Positions 12,819-23,918 of a stretch of DNA of 64,000 bases are shown here, piece after piece. Location: assembly GCF_000340215.1 (NCBI RefSeq), contig NW_006921540.1, positions 2,179,431 through 2,243,430 on the forward strand. The letters are read 5' to 3'. Each line of letters starts with the position of its first letter. The first letter of the stretch is position 1. The DNA is from Pseudocercospora fijiensis CIRAD86 (Eukaryota > Ascomycota > Dothideomycetes > Mycosphaerellales > Mycosphaerellaceae). The position numbers and the translations under genes were made by a program. The notes beneath the pieces are model-generated. The model searched no databases. It was given only the letters and a program-made list of their open reading frames with translations, and was not told the DNA's origin.

Positions 12819-13784
12819 ATGTCTCTCCCCAGCTACGAACAGACATTCCATGCCCTCTCACACACCCGCATGGACTGGCAAGGAGAAAGTGGCCTCACAC
12901 ACTGGATCCCTCCAGTTCCCAGCATCTTCTGCCCCAACCCCTTCCCCAGTCCCCTCCCCCACCCTCTTGACGGTGAAGGTCTCCAAGGCCAAATCGCCTT
13001 CCTCCCACGTCAAGAACAAATCCCCCATACCTCCATCATCCACCCACAACTCAATAAAGGTGCGTACTCCCACCCCTGCGTCATCCTCGCTACTTCCCCT
13101 TGCACTTCCTACGTCTTCTGCGCCCCCATCACATCATTCAACGGACAAGCTTTGCAAGAAAAAATGGCCCGTGCCACCGACAAATCCGCCCTTTGGCAAT
13201 ACCTCCAGATCCAACACTTTGGTGCTCAAAGAGACCCACCGAATGAGTTAGGTGAACTCCAACTCGTCGGCGAGCAGATGGCTAAACCTTCTTATGTGAA
13301 TCTGAAGAATGGCTTTTGGATTGAATGGAGGTATCTGGGTAAGTTCAATCCCAGGGCCAATGGTCGTATTGCTCTGGCACCAGAGTCGTATCTGACTGCT
13401 ACTTGGGCTTATGCCGTTGCCGAGCAGCATAGACAGCTCATCACCGCTTCTATTGCTTGCCCGGTTGCATGCACTCCAGCACGACCAGCTACCCCTCCGC
13501 TGTCTGTCGAAGAATCCCTTCAGCAGATTCCCTACATGGGCACAACCTACTACCCAATTCCGGCAGCCTATCCTCCTTCGCCTCCTCTAGAGGGTCTAAA
13601 TGCTGCGGCTCCGGAGTTCAGTATGCCTACATGTACTGGGCTAGACCCGACTGCTGCGAACTTCACCTTTGAGTTCGTCCAGCCTGAAGTCCTCGTTCCC
13701 ATCTACGCTCCAGTCCCTGTCCAAATGCCATGGATGGATGTCAACGCCTGGTCTTACTCCCAGCCTCCTGTAATGGCCATGTGA
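12819..13784 (+). CDS. Hypothetical protein, 321 aa, Pro-rich C-terminus
   Basis: The frame is open from 12744, but the ATG at 12819 (context GCAAAA ATG) gives the most protein-like N-terminus, MSLPSYEQTFHAL. The 321-residue product has a coherent central part (about 80-200) with several aromatic residues (YVFCAPI, WIEWRYLGKF) and a low-complexity Pro/Tyr/Ala-rich C-terminal third. No signal peptide, membrane segment or known domain was recognised. I infer a soluble fungal protein of unknown function. The alternative start at 12744 would add 25 residues. Confidence 0.6.
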   Translation: MSLPSYEQTFHALSHTRMDWQGESGLTHWIPPVPSIFCPNPFPSPLPHPLDGEGLQGQIAFLPRQEQIPHTSIIHPQLNKGAYSHPCVILATSPCTSYVFCAPITSFNGQALQEKMARATDKSALWQYLQIQHFGAQRDPPNELGELQLVGEQMAKPSYVNLKNGFWIEWRYLGKFNPRANGRIALAPESYLTATWAYAVAEQHRQLITASIACPVACTPARPATPPLSVEESLQQIPYMGTTYYPIPAAYPPSPPLEGLNAAAPEFSMPTCTGLDPTAANFTFEFVQPEVLVPIYAPVPVQMPWMDVNAWSYSQPPVMAM

Positions 13785-14501
13785 GGCGGCCCTCGATACT
13801 GCTAATCTATCCGTGTAGAAGACTTCAACCAAAAAAAAAAGAAAAAGCTAAAAAAAAAAATCATAAAATGACCACATCGGGTCGAAAATCTGAATGTGTC
13901 TCCCGCTTTCGCGCAGGAGAACGGCAAAAGATAAATCAAGCGGGTACTTGGAGAGAGGTAGGATGGGTGAGGCCATCCTATTTTTCTCTTCTTGTATTGG
14001 GGCTTTTGGAGTAGATAGAAATTTTTTTTTTGGGGATACCTACACTGACGTTCTAGGGAATTCGGAATTCAACATTTGTCTTTCTTCAGACGTCAGACTC
14101 GAGTCTGTTACTTACATTACCCATTCAACATGGGGAAATTTTTTCTTTTCCCCCTCGCTGCACGTTGGATCTGCACCTTCTCGTGGTGTGCGGTGTGAGT
14201 ATCTCTGCTGGCTGGCCTCTGGCCTGCGGAGGGAAACTAAGACAGATCTACATCTAGAGATAGGGGGAAATTGGAGTGGGAAATGGGATCAACGAACATA
14301 TATGTGAGTGAAGCTCGAGATGTCAACTGGGAGAAAATCTCTTCGACGCTTGAATGCAATGCTGGGTGATGGTCACGGTAATGAAGAAGTCATTGAAGCT
14401 GGAACATAGGGTACAAACTACGAATGCTCTTCCTTTAAACCCAATGCTCCACCTTGACGTGCTGATTCATTGCTCATTTCCCTCGCTACTATGCATATAA
14501 T
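13785..14501. other. Intergenic between convergent genes
   Basis: The 3' flanks of two convergent genes. Two A-rich runs lie at about 13828-13860 and a T run near 14021-14030. The short ORFs here (94 and 137 codons) overlap low-complexity DNA and are not credible genes. Confidence 0.45.
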
Positions 14502-15659
14502 TCAATCAATCAACCAACTCAATCGCCACTCATCCGGCGGCGTCCAATCCGTAAATCCCGCATCTTCGCCGTCCCGATTCAGCAGATACTTGAACTTGGC
14601 CCAATGATCCAGAATGTATCTCGGCACATCTCGATTACCTTCGACTCTCGCATACCTCTCCCCAGCCCTGCCAAACAGATCCAGGCCTTTTCTCACACGT
14701 TCCAGCATCGTCTTTTCGTCCCGATTCTCGTCCGTATTGAGAGGCGTGTGGGAGAACGATGCCATTTTCATGCGCATTTCCTCGATCGTGGAGAAACAGG
14801 ACGAACAGTGCCAGGCTGCGTCGGAGATTGAGGCTTTTTGGTACCAGCGGAGAAAGGCTGACCAGAATGGGATTATGCTGACGCCGCCTATGCCGTTTCG
14901 GAGGTGGGTTGGAGTTAGAGTCCCGCGGAGGCCGTGATATGTTGTGGCTTGTGGATGCGGCCATTCTTCACCTATGTGAAGCCATTGGAAGGAGTAGTAG
15001 TAGAATCTACTTTGTAGTGTGAGCCGATCGGGGAATTGGCAGTGTCGGAGAACGTTCAGTGTTTCTGGCTTTGGGATCTCATCCACATCGCTGACGAGTA
15101 GGACATCGCCTTCCTGTGCTTCTTTCTCAGAGTGTAACAGCGTTGGAAAGACGCTCTTGAACAAGGCGTCTCGGAAATAGTCTTCGTGGGCCCAGGTGGT
15201 TTTACCGAGCACTGGTCCAGGGTCGGTGACGACGTTGTGGATGATTTGGGGATGGAAATCGGAGAAGCGGGTCCAATTACCCTGGAGATAGAGAGGTTTG
15301 GGGGCGCCTGTGAAAGTTGTGGGAGCCTCGACTATCACAAAGTAGTCGACATACGGCGCCATTGTATTGAGGCGAATCTCTAGCCAGTCAAGTTCGTGGG
15401 AAAAGAGGAAGAGATCGTAGACTTTGCGGTGTGTAGCCGGTCCAGCCCGGTATGGAGTGAAGTCGCGTGTCTTGCATAGTGCCTCCAGCTCGGCTGCGGT
15501 TTTTGGAGCCTTTGGATGATGGGTCGGGATATGTGGTGGACCTGGTCTGCCCGGTCGACGAAATCCATGACCATTGAAGGTTAGAAAGAGGAGGAATAGT
15601 GAGATGGCTGTGAGTGTGACGAGGTACCCCCGCCGACCCAGGGCAAGAGAGGTGATCAT
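14502..15659 (-). CDS. Glycosyltransferase family 17 protein (MGAT3-like)
   Basis: A single 385-aa exon. The product is a type II membrane protein: a short cytoplasmic tail, one hydrophobic anchor (about residues 12-30, LVTLTAISLFLLFLTF), a Pro-rich stem, then a GT17 catalytic domain. Recognisable family segments are VYDLFLFSHELDWLEIRL, YFVIVEAPTTFTG, the DVDEIPKP acidic motif that likely binds metal and nucleotide sugar, and AWHCSSCFSTIEE. In animals GT17 adds the bisecting beta-1,4-GlcNAc to N-glycans; the acceptor of fungal members is not settled, so only a Golgi N-acetylglucosaminyltransferase-like role is inferred. The start is the first ATG, just before the anchor. Confidence 0.88.
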   Translation of the reverse strand: MITSLALGRRGYLVTLTAISLFLLFLTFNGHGFRRPGRPGPPHIPTHHPKAPKTAAELEALCKTRDFTPYRAGPATHRKVYDLFLFSHELDWLEIRLNTMAPYVDYFVIVEAPTTFTGAPKPLYLQGNWTRFSDFHPQIIHNVVTDPGPVLGKTTWAHEDYFRDALFKSVFPTLLHSEKEAQEGDVLLVSDVDEIPKPETLNVLRHCQFPDRLTLQSRFYYYSFQWLHIGEEWPHPQATTYHGLRGTLTPTHLRNGIGGVSIIPFWSAFLRWYQKASISDAAWHCSSCFSTIEEMRMKMASFSHTPLNTDENRDEKTMLERVRKGLDLFGRAGERYARVEGNRDVPRYILDHWAKFKYLLNRDGEDAGFTDWTPPDEWRLSWLID

Positions 15660-17694
15660 GGTTGTAGTCTTCTCTGTCGTCTAGGCATTATCTTGTCCGC
15701 AGCCTTTCCACAGCTGGAAGTCACTCAGGCATGCAACATCTGGGTCTGGGTGGCAACCGGATAATGCCACTTGTTGAATATCGTCCAGCGCTTTGAGCCG
15801 ATGTGGTATGGCCAAAGCTGTTCCTGATAGTCGCTGAAAGTCGTGAGGATTCAGCGCAACATCTTCGACGCTGGTCAAAGCACAGGAGCGAATACGACCG
15901 GCTAGCAGGTGAAGTGCGAAACCGGGTCAGCCATCTCGTGTTCTGAAAAGGTGCAACGAATCACAGGGGCAGCGTGCAAGGTTTAGGTTGCGGCTTCGTC
16001 GAACACTTGGCTGCGCCTTCCCGCTTGATGCCTGGCAAGAGCCAAGAGGGATCGAAAGGGGCAATCTTCTCGACTTCACCTCCACACCAGAACCGTTGAT
16101 TTCTATAACTAAACGCATGCCCAACTGCAAGAATGCGTGTCTCTCAAAATCACATGCGTTAGTGGGACACATCATCTGGACGAGTCATCCCCCTCGAGGG
16201 CTGTTGCACCGCACTACCACTGCTGGCAACTCGGGTATTACATCAAGATTTGACGAAGCACGAGGCGAGCATGGCCTTTCTGCACAACGCTGTGTCAGTC
16301 TTTGTCGCAGAAATGGTCAGCATGAGCAACATACTCGCACCTCAATCAACGATGACTGCCTGCGTCCAGCCGTGCATCTTCTACCCACCAGCGGCCTCTG
16401 TCCATTGCAAGTTTTCAAGGCGAGAGACTTTGCACATGGCACCATGCTCGCTCCTTAGAACGAATCTGAGAAGTGTCCCTTGAGTCCAAGCCAATTTTGG
16501 ATCTGAATGACAGTGCCATGCTGTATCAACGCGTCGCCGAAGGAGGGATGAATAGTAAGAGTAAAGTAGAGTTGTTGTGAGTTACCGCATTCAAAACGTT
16601 CTCTTGCACATAGTCGTGCTTCAGTCAACCTTGTCGTCAAAAAGGCGCTATCACACGCTCCGCGGTCTCCGAGATCGAGATGAGATGATGGGTCTTAGCC
16701 AAAGTATACCATTGCCGCAGTTCAACCTTCTGCAACTGGACATGAAGCACTATACATTTGATATGTTGCGCGTGTGCAGCATCACACTGCTCAAGCTGAT
16801 GATAAGTAACCAGGTATGTTGTAACCAAATCTCTGTGCTACTTGCTGCAACAAGAAGAAGCCTCGTGCGTAGAGTCCCTGTCGAATGTTGAAACTTGAGC
16901 CATCTTGTTCGTCCATGGGTATAATGTCTTCTATGAGTATCTTCTCGTGGCTACGTGAGTCGGAGAAGGTAAAGATGATGGAAGAGCTCACCGCCGACAA
17001 ATTGCTACACTGGGAGTCTTTTTCTCTTTTGATGGGAGCTGATCGTTCGCAAGTAGGAGAGGCTGCCGCATGAACTCGCGTTGTCGTTGTTGATATGACT
17101 GACGCGTACGATAGAACAGTCCCACGTGAGCCTCTGAGTGAGATGATGTTTGCTGTGGGTGGAGTCGTTCATGCATGCAAGTTCCAGATCCAGCCACCAG
17201 CCACCGTCTTGGCGAAGGTTGCGGCACGTCCCTTCTTTCGCCGTCGCCGTCTCATCAGCATCTGCAGGCATCTCACTTTCTCTTTCTTTCTCCCCAGGAC
17301 ATCAACATCCAAAGCGCACCACGAGGCGTCTTCCCTCATCTCAGCGCCAGCGCCGGCATCACTCAACTTGACGCGACATTGCCACTTTCCGACAGCCGCG
17401 CCTTGAACATCAAAACAAGGCTGACTTCCGCCAACCACGAGCGCGCGCACCTGCCAGCTTGCCTTCACACAGCCTCGTCGCTCTCAATCCGCGCATAACT
17501 GCCGGTTCACCAACTTCTTTTCCGACTCATCTTGCATTCTGCGACAGCGCTTACTCTTCAGCTACTCATCAAGCAAATTTATTTCTTCCGCCAACCACGC
17601 GCTCGACACCACTGCGCGCACCAAGGGAGAGCCACTTCAACAACAATCTCAACCCGCGCCAACCCGTCACCAACATCACACCACTATCATCAAA
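15660..17694. other. Long intergenic region, no gene seen
   Basis: About 2 kb with only overlapping short ORFs (up to 156 codons at 15988-16458) that show no recognisable domain, no good splice pattern and no low-complexity coding signature. The segment from about 17250 onward is pyrimidine-rich and probably contains the promoter and leader of the Yra1-like gene. Confidence 0.4.
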
Positions 17695-19249
17695 ATGTCT
17701 GGACTCGACCGATCTCTCGACCAGATCATGAAGGACCGCCCGGCCTCCGAGAAGGGTCGACGCGGTCGCGGTCGCCTTCCAGGCCGAAAGGCCGCCGCCA
17801 AATCTAAGGCAGCTACCACCGCTGTCATTGCACCAGCTGGCGGCGTCCAGAAGAAGACCAAGGCTACCAAGCCAATCAAGACACCAAGCGCACCTGCAGC
17901 AATTGGTGATAGCAAGATTTCAGTTTCCAACCTTCCCGAGGACGTGACTGAGTCGATGATCAAGGTACGTTGACCGGACAGGCCATACGCTATAGGCTTT
18001 TGTGCCTCTTTTCGATCGTATCATATATGGACAACAACTATGCGGACTATGGGACAGCCTTTCGCCTACGATAACGACCAGAACCTGCGGGTTGGTAAGG
18101 TTATGGTCTCGGCTCCGTGGTTGGGTGCTTCATGAAGCAAAACCCAGCGCGTTCTGAGCGACGATAATCGGACATGCGTTTTGCGCAAAATCCTCGACAG
18201 CCGCCTGCCTGGCAAACAGCGCGCGCTTCGAGGTGCAAACGATCTCACATTGGCAGGATTCAGAGGGCAAGCAGCAAGTCACAACGCACGTGTGAAGAGC
18301 GCAAGGCGATAAGATGGATCATGGTCAACGCAGCTCGGCTGTCGTCCCGCGGCGCACCATCTGGACATCAGACTCAACAAGCTCAGTCTTTGGTTGATGA
18401 CGCGCATGCTGCTGCAGCAGCTCGAATAGGAGAGGGGAAGATATGCCACCTAGCCCAAGGTGGATGATTTGACAATCGCGGGGAGTGCCATCACGACAGC
18501 TGCTTGCCCTCTTGATACCACCACTGCCGGACCAGAGCCGTCGGACTCGTCTGCCATTTTCCTTTCTCTGGTTGCAGCGCATTATATTCCCGGAGTGTGG
18601 CTTCGTAGACCGAGGCGCATGCACAGAAGACGACTAACACGGATTGTTCAGGAATACTTCAGCACTTCCGTTGCTCCAGTGAAGAGAGTCATCGTCAACT
18701 ACGGACCAAATGGACGCAGTCGCGGCTCGGCGACCGTATTCTTTGGCAAGCCAACCGCCGCGCAGGAGGCTGTTAGACTCGATGGTACCAAGGTCGATGG
18801 ACGCGCGATGCGAGTAAGTGTGCTGGCAGGCCGACACAACTGTTTGTCGTTGCTGATGAATTTGCAGGTCGAAGTCTTGCTGAGCGCTAACAGCGTTCCT
18901 GCCCCACAAGCACCAAAGCCACTCAAGGACCGTGTTTCGTAAGTGCTACTCAGCCTGGCTGCTTGCTTTCTACACAACTGACCGATCCCACAGTCAACCC
19001 AAGAACGCTGCCAAAGAGAAGAAGAAGGACGCGCCAAAGGCTGCAACGAATGGTGCCGCAGCCGGCAGCAAGGCTGGCAAGAAGAAGGCCAAGTCGGGTC
19101 GTGCAGGTCGACCCAAGCCAAAGACAACCGAAGAGCTGGACGCAGAAATGCAGGACTACTTCGGCAGCGGCGAAGCGGCGCCTGCCAACGGCACCGCCCA
19201 GCCAGCCGCTACCAATGGCGGCGACACTGGCATGGACGAGGTGTTGTAA
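17695..19249 (+). CDS. mRNA export adaptor of the Yra1/Mlo3/ALYREF family
   Basis: Four exons by splice signals: 17695-17964, 18652-18813, 18868-18938, 18994-19249, giving 252 aa. The frame closes exactly across all junctions. The N-terminus (MSGLDRSLDQIMKDRP) matches the UAP56-binding motif of REF proteins, followed by a basic Gly/Arg region, one RRM (RNP2 ISVSNLPEDV, RNP1 RGSATVFF, about residues 75-155), a Lys-rich tail and a C-terminal block containing LDAEMQDYFG that resembles the second UAP56-binding motif. It couples nuclear mRNA to the TREX and Mex67 export route. Intron 1 is 687 nt, against 54 and 55 nt for the others, and lies inside the RRM; its branch point is GACTAAC at 18632-18638. 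Confidence 0.9.
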
Positions 19250-20480
19250 AGGGGTAGAAGGCATCGACATGGGAATTGGCGCAGCGAGAGGTGCGTGGCG
19301 GCTGCGTACTATTCAATAGCTGCTACATTTCAGCGGTTTTTGACGACTGCTCTGCTTGAGCATTGTCACAGTACGACGACGAGGTTTTCTTAGCGGGTTT
19401 GCAGATGGGTTTACAGATTGAGAATGGTTTGAGATATCATGGAGTAGAATGGTTGTAAGCAAGAGCTTGGTCTGGGTCACAGGGTTCACAAATGGTCTCG
19501 GTTCACCTGGCACAGCACAGCGCCATCATCTATTCGAAGCAGGTGGTAGCGGGTGTTTCTCAGTCGACTAGGGCGCGCCCTGCATCATTTGTTGCCGCTC
19601 GAGGACCGGCTCTTTTCCATTCAGGTCAGGTCAGGTCCAGTGCAATCGCTTAGAAATTCTGGCACATCCACCACCTTATGCAGGCTTGGTAACGATCGAC
19701 TCGCCGCCTAGCAGGTCAAGATGCCGAACATCCCGAAACATTGTCGAGCTTTCCCCGGAAGCTCTCGACGTACACCCTCCACCATGAACAACTTGCAGCA
19801 ACGCGAACTGGTCGGCACAGCGAGGGCACTGCACCTTCTAGCCGCGCCTGCGGTGGTGGGTACACGGAGAGAGTCCACAATTCTTTCACTCGCGAGGAGC
19901 CACACCGAACGCCCGAAGTGTAGCAGCATACATCAACACAGCCCGCTCACATTGCTATACACCATCAAAGTGTTGGATGAAATGCACAGCACAGCACGTT
20001 CAGCATGATGTACTCGCGCAGGCTGCGTGGCTGCTTTGCGTTCAGAGCCTCGTTCGATCTAGACAAGACGTGAACCGTGATGTCGCTTCCTCACTGCGGG
20101 GCACTCGGTAGCCCCGCAAAGCATGCAAACATGAGCGCGAGCCATGTCACCGACATCGAATGAGAGCGCATCGCCGTTCACAGCTACCCGCATGCAGCCA
20201 TCCTTGTGCGCGAATACTGGACCTCCACTCGTCCAAGTGGGGATCGCGGCTTCCCAATGTCCCATCCACAGCAAATAGCCAGAGCTTAATTCCAGGCCGA
20301 GACGGTCGAGCGACGCACGCACGACCGCGCTCCTGCTCCTGCCAGCCGCCCCTACTTCATGCCACTACTTAACCCCTCTGTCCCCCGCCAATTACGCACG
20401 CCTTCTCTGCTACACCTCAATCGCGGCGCGAACGAGAGTAACTGCCTGTTTTCATTTGACATACCCAGCATTAATCCACC
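19250..20480. other. Intergenic, no gene seen
   Basis: Contains the 3' flank of the Yra1-like gene and the promoter of aldehyde dehydrogenase. Short ORFs of 60-95 codons at 19708-20372 occur on both strands without recognisable features. Confidence 0.4.
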
Positions 20481-22031
20481 ATGTCTGACCTGTCCGTCCA
20501 ACTCGAGACGCCGCACGCCGGCAAGTACACTCAGCCAACCGGACTGTCAGTGATCACAAATCAGCCTGCTTCTCGCCACTTGGGCTAACAGTCGTTCAGC
20601 TTCATCAACAATGAGTTCGTAAAGTCCGTCGAGGGCAAGACCTTCGAGGTCATCAACCCATCGACTGAGGAGGTCATCACCTCCGTCTACGAAGCCACCG
20701 AGAAGGATGTTGACATTGCCGTCGCCGCCGCCCGCAAGGCCTTCGAGGGCCCATGGAGGAAGGAGACCCCAGAGAACCGTGGCAAGCTCCTCCACCGCCT
20801 CGCCGACCTCTTCGAGAAGAACCTGGACCTCCTCGCATCCGTCGAGGCTCTCGACAACGGAAAGGCCGTCTCTATGGCCAAGGTCGACATCAGCATGTGC
20901 GCGGGCTGCCTGAGATACTACGCTGGCTGGGCCGACAAGATCGAGGGAAAGGTCGTTGACACCACCCCGGATACCTTCAACTACATCAAGAAGGAGCCAG
21001 TCGGCGTTTGCGGTCAGATCATCCCATGGAACTTCCCACTCCTCATGTGGGCCTGGAAGATTGGTCCGGCTGTCGCAGCTGGCTGCACAGTCGTCCTCAA
21101 GACTGCCGAGCAGACGCCCCTTGGAGGTCTCGTTGCCGCTACCCTCATCAAGGAGGCCGGCTTCCCACCAGGTGTGGTCAACATCATTTCTGGTTTCGGC
21201 AAGGTCGCTGGTGCCGCTCTCTCTTCACACATGGACGTCGACAAGGTTGCCTTCACTGGCTCCACCGTTGTCGGCCGAACCATCATGAAGGCTGCTGCTG
21301 GCTCCAACCTGAAGAAGGTCACTCTCGAGCTGGGTGGCAAGTCACCAAACATCGTCTTCGAGGACGCTGACATCGACAACGCCATCTCTTGGGCCAACTT
21401 CGGTATCTTCTTCAACCACGGACAGTGCTGCTGCGCTGGTTCGCGTATTTACGTCCAGGAGAGCATCTACGACAAGTTCATTCAGCGATTCAAGGAGCGC
21501 GCACAGAAGAACGTCGTTGGCGACCCATTCGCCAAGGACACCTTCCAGGGCCCACAAGTCTCCCAAGTCCAGTTTGACCGCATCATGAACTACATCAAGG
21601 CCGGCAAAGATGCTGGTGCCAACGTCGAAATCGGTGGCAACCGCAAGGGCGACAAGGGTTACTTCATCGAGCCAACCATCTTCTCCAACGTCACGGAAGA
21701 CATGAAGATCATGCAAGAAGAGATCTTCGGCCCAGTCTGCTCCATCAGCAAGTTCAAGACCAAGGAGGAGGTCATCAAGATCGCCAACAGCACCACATAC
21801 GGCCTCGCCGCCGCCGTGCACACAAAGAACCTCAACACCGCCATCGAGGTATCAAATGCCCTCAAGGCCGGTACCGTGTGGGTCAATACCTACAACACCC
21901 TCCACCACCAGCTTCCGTTTGGTGGTTACAAGGAGTCTGGTCTCGGCCGTGAGCTTGGCGAGAACGCTCTTGAGAACTACATCCAATACAAGACCGTCAG
22001 CATCAGACTTGGAGATGCTCTCTTCGGTTAA
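20481..22031 (+). CDS. Aldehyde dehydrogenase, NAD(P)-dependent (Alt a 10 / Cla h 10-like)
   Basis: Two exons, 20481-20545 and 20600-22031, with a 54-nt intron (GTCAGT...CAG, branch GCTAAC); the frame closes to 498 aa, the normal length for cytosolic ALDH. It oxidises aldehydes such as acetaldehyde to acids. Seen: the [10 protein letters not shown] cofactor segment, FTGSTVVGR, general base Glu265 in [10 protein letters not shown], catalytic Cys299 (middle of the CCC in GQCCCAGSR), EEIFGPV and the C-terminal PFGGYKESG. No targeting peptide is evident. The sequence is close to the ALDH allergens of Cladosporium and Alternaria as I recall them. Codon use is strongly biased, suggesting high expression. 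Confidence 0.95.
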
Positions 22032-22224
22032 GCGCACTTGTACAGGGCGTCTTAGTTTCATGTAACTAGTTTTGATGAGGAAGTGAAGTATGTAAAAAGA
22101 GCCAAAAAGGTTTCCAAAACAGATATCTACCCATTCTCTCCCCATGCCACTTCTTTTCCCTTATCGGGCTAAAACAGGCAACTACCTTGGGCTCTGTCTG
22201 CAGGCCGGATCCTTTCCGCGTGCT

Positions 22225-22255
<31 letters not shown>

Positions 22256-22608
22256 ACATGGACTTCCCGGCACAAGAAGCAAGCTCAGGTATAGCTTCAG
22301 TCTAGGTAATTCTGTCCGCGTTTCAAGTGAGAGACAGCGCGCGCAACAAGAGAGCCTACTACTGAGTCTTACATGAAGCTATCTAGAACTCAAGATCTCT
22401 GTTACAGTCTGAGGGAGGATCACATGCCGAAGTGTGTGAGAGAGATTTACTGTATCTGGCTTCGTTGATCGCTACTGGTTGTTCGACACTCATTGCTCGT
22501 TGCTCATAATGGGTATATAATATCCCACAGCATACATATATTTTGCTCAAAGAGCATATCGTAAAAAGGTAAGTTAGGATTTTCTCATATCCTTAAATCT
22601 TCATTCAT
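22032..22608. other. Intergenic between convergent genes, with microsatellite
   Basis: The 3' flanks of ALDH (plus) and the DUF924 gene (minus). A (TG)n run lies at about 22224-22252. A TATATAA string at 22514 is simply part of an AT-rich stretch. No gene was seen. Confidence 0.5.
22224..22252. repeat. (TG)n microsatellite
   Basis: About fourteen uninterrupted TG dinucleotides in the shared 3' flank of two convergent genes. Confidence 0.95.
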
Positions 22609-23517
22609 TCATTCTACAACTCCCCTCTTCTCCTTCTTCTTCTCTTCCTGTTCCTGTTCCTGCCCTTTATGTCTCACTCCAAACGTCTCCCCCGTCCCCA
22701 ACCACACCCTTTCCTCCTCCGAACTCTCTCGTCCCAAACACTCGTTCCTGTGCGGAAACCTTCCGAACCTCTCCACAATTTCCCAATGTTTCCTCGCAGG
22801 CCCCACACTCATTTCCAAAGCCCGAATCCCCTCTCCATCATCCTCTTCTTTCGCAATTTCCAGATCTCGGGTGATGTGAGATAGGACTTGTTTTTGATCC
22901 GCGAGATTTTCGGAATGCATGAGTGGCATGTTGAGCCATTGGTTGTAGACTGGTCGGTTTTTGTAGTAGGGGTGGTTGAGGAGGTTTGGAGGGGCGTGCA
23001 AGCGGAGGGATAGGGCGAGACGGTCGTAGTGGGTGTAGACTAAGGAGAGATTTGGGGGTGTGCGGTAGATGTTTCGGGGGATTTGGTCGAGGAGGAGGAT
23101 GAGGGATAGGAAAGTATCTGCGGCTTCTTTCTCGGTTTCGTGGGTTTGGAGTTCGGGGAGGAATGGTGAGGCGAGTTTTTGCGGGTCTGCGTCGGGTGGG
23201 AGGGAGAGGTGGGCGGGTGAAATGCTTTCTAAGGCGTGGGCGTAGTTGGAATGGCAGGCGCTGTCGATTTCTTTTGCTTCGGTTTCGCTTCGTCCGACGC
23301 CCCACCAGCGGCGGTTTGTTTCTTCGTTGGGGCACTTTGAGTCTGGAGGGAGGCCTTGGAACCAGAAGTCGCGGAGGTGTGTATAGAGGGTTGGATTGAA
23401 GATCTTGGGATCGAGAGTGAAGTTCTGTGGAGGGACGGCCATTTTTGTTGCCAAGTTTCGCGATGCTGCGATGTGTAGTGTGCTTAAAGCTCGCGGGAAG
23501 AGCCTGCGGTAGAGCAT
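22609..23517 (-). CDS. DUF924 family protein, probably mitochondrial
   Basis: An intronless frame. The product has the DUF924 layout (helical, TPR-like): the opening segment YTHLRDFWFQGLPPDSK, RRWWGVGRSETEAKEID, LSLILLLDQIPRNIYR, YDRLALSLRLH and a C-terminal FGRFPHRNECLGRESSEEE. The molecular role of the family is unknown. I place the start at the ATG at 23517: the frame continues up to 23604, but it begins there with GTG and not ATG. This start gives MLYRRLFPRALSTLHIAASR, a basic amphipathic stretch typical of a mitochondrial presequence. A second candidate start at 23442 (MAVPPQNF) would give a cytosolic form, so dual products are possible. The last 14 residues are Glu/Lys-rich. Confidence 0.85.
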   Translation of the reverse strand: MLYRRLFPRALSTLHIAASRNLATKMAVPPQNFTLDPKIFNPTLYTHLRDFWFQGLPPDSKCPNEETNRRWWGVGRSETEAKEIDSACHSNYAHALESISPAHLSLPPDADPQKLASPFLPELQTHETEKEAADTFLSLILLLDQIPRNIYRTPPNLSLVYTHYDRLALSLRLHAPPNLLNHPYYKNRPVYNQWLNMPLMHSENLADQKQVLSHITRDLEIAKEEDDGEGIRALEMSVGPARKHWEIVERFGRFPHRNECLGRESSEEERVWLGTGETFGVRHKGQEQEQEEKKKEKRGVVE

Positions 23518-23918
23518 TGATAGTGAACGTGCGTGTGTAGGGAGTGAGTCGTACTTATGCTGCTCGATCAATAGCTTCGAGATCGAGATCGATGGTCCAG
23601 CCACACGACATCATAGGATCTCGCACGCGCTTTTACCGTTTCGATGAAGACCATATTGCTTAGTCAAGATGTATTGGCTAGACCGACCTATTCTGTCTTG
23701 CTGAGACGCTCCTAGAGGCCACCGACGAGTTGCCGATCTGGAGGGATGTTGATGTACGGGCGAAGACGCGATGGAGATTTGACGCGAGGTGAAGTCTTGG
23801 CGAGGTTGCTCGGCCGCGACATCGACCCGATCAGGACGAGATGCACCATTGTAGGAACAAGAAATATGTGACTTGACGCAGCTGAGATGCTGACGACTTC
23901 GCTGCGATGAACTTCGAT
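23518..23918. other. Intergenic
   Basis: Promoter side of the DUF924 gene and 3' flank of the VPS15 gene, both on the minus strand. Nothing else was seen. Confidence 0.4.

Noticed and set aside
15988..16458. 156-codon plus-strand frame
   Set aside because: No domain, no supporting context, atypical composition; long open frames arise by chance in GC-balanced DNA.
21342..21821. 159-codon minus-strand frame
   Set aside because: Antisense shadow of aldehyde dehydrogenase, caused by strong codon bias.
23518..23604. 29-residue N-terminal extension of the DUF924 protein
   Set aside because: The extended frame starts at GTG; fungal nuclear genes need ATG, and the ATG at 23517 gives a sensible presequence.
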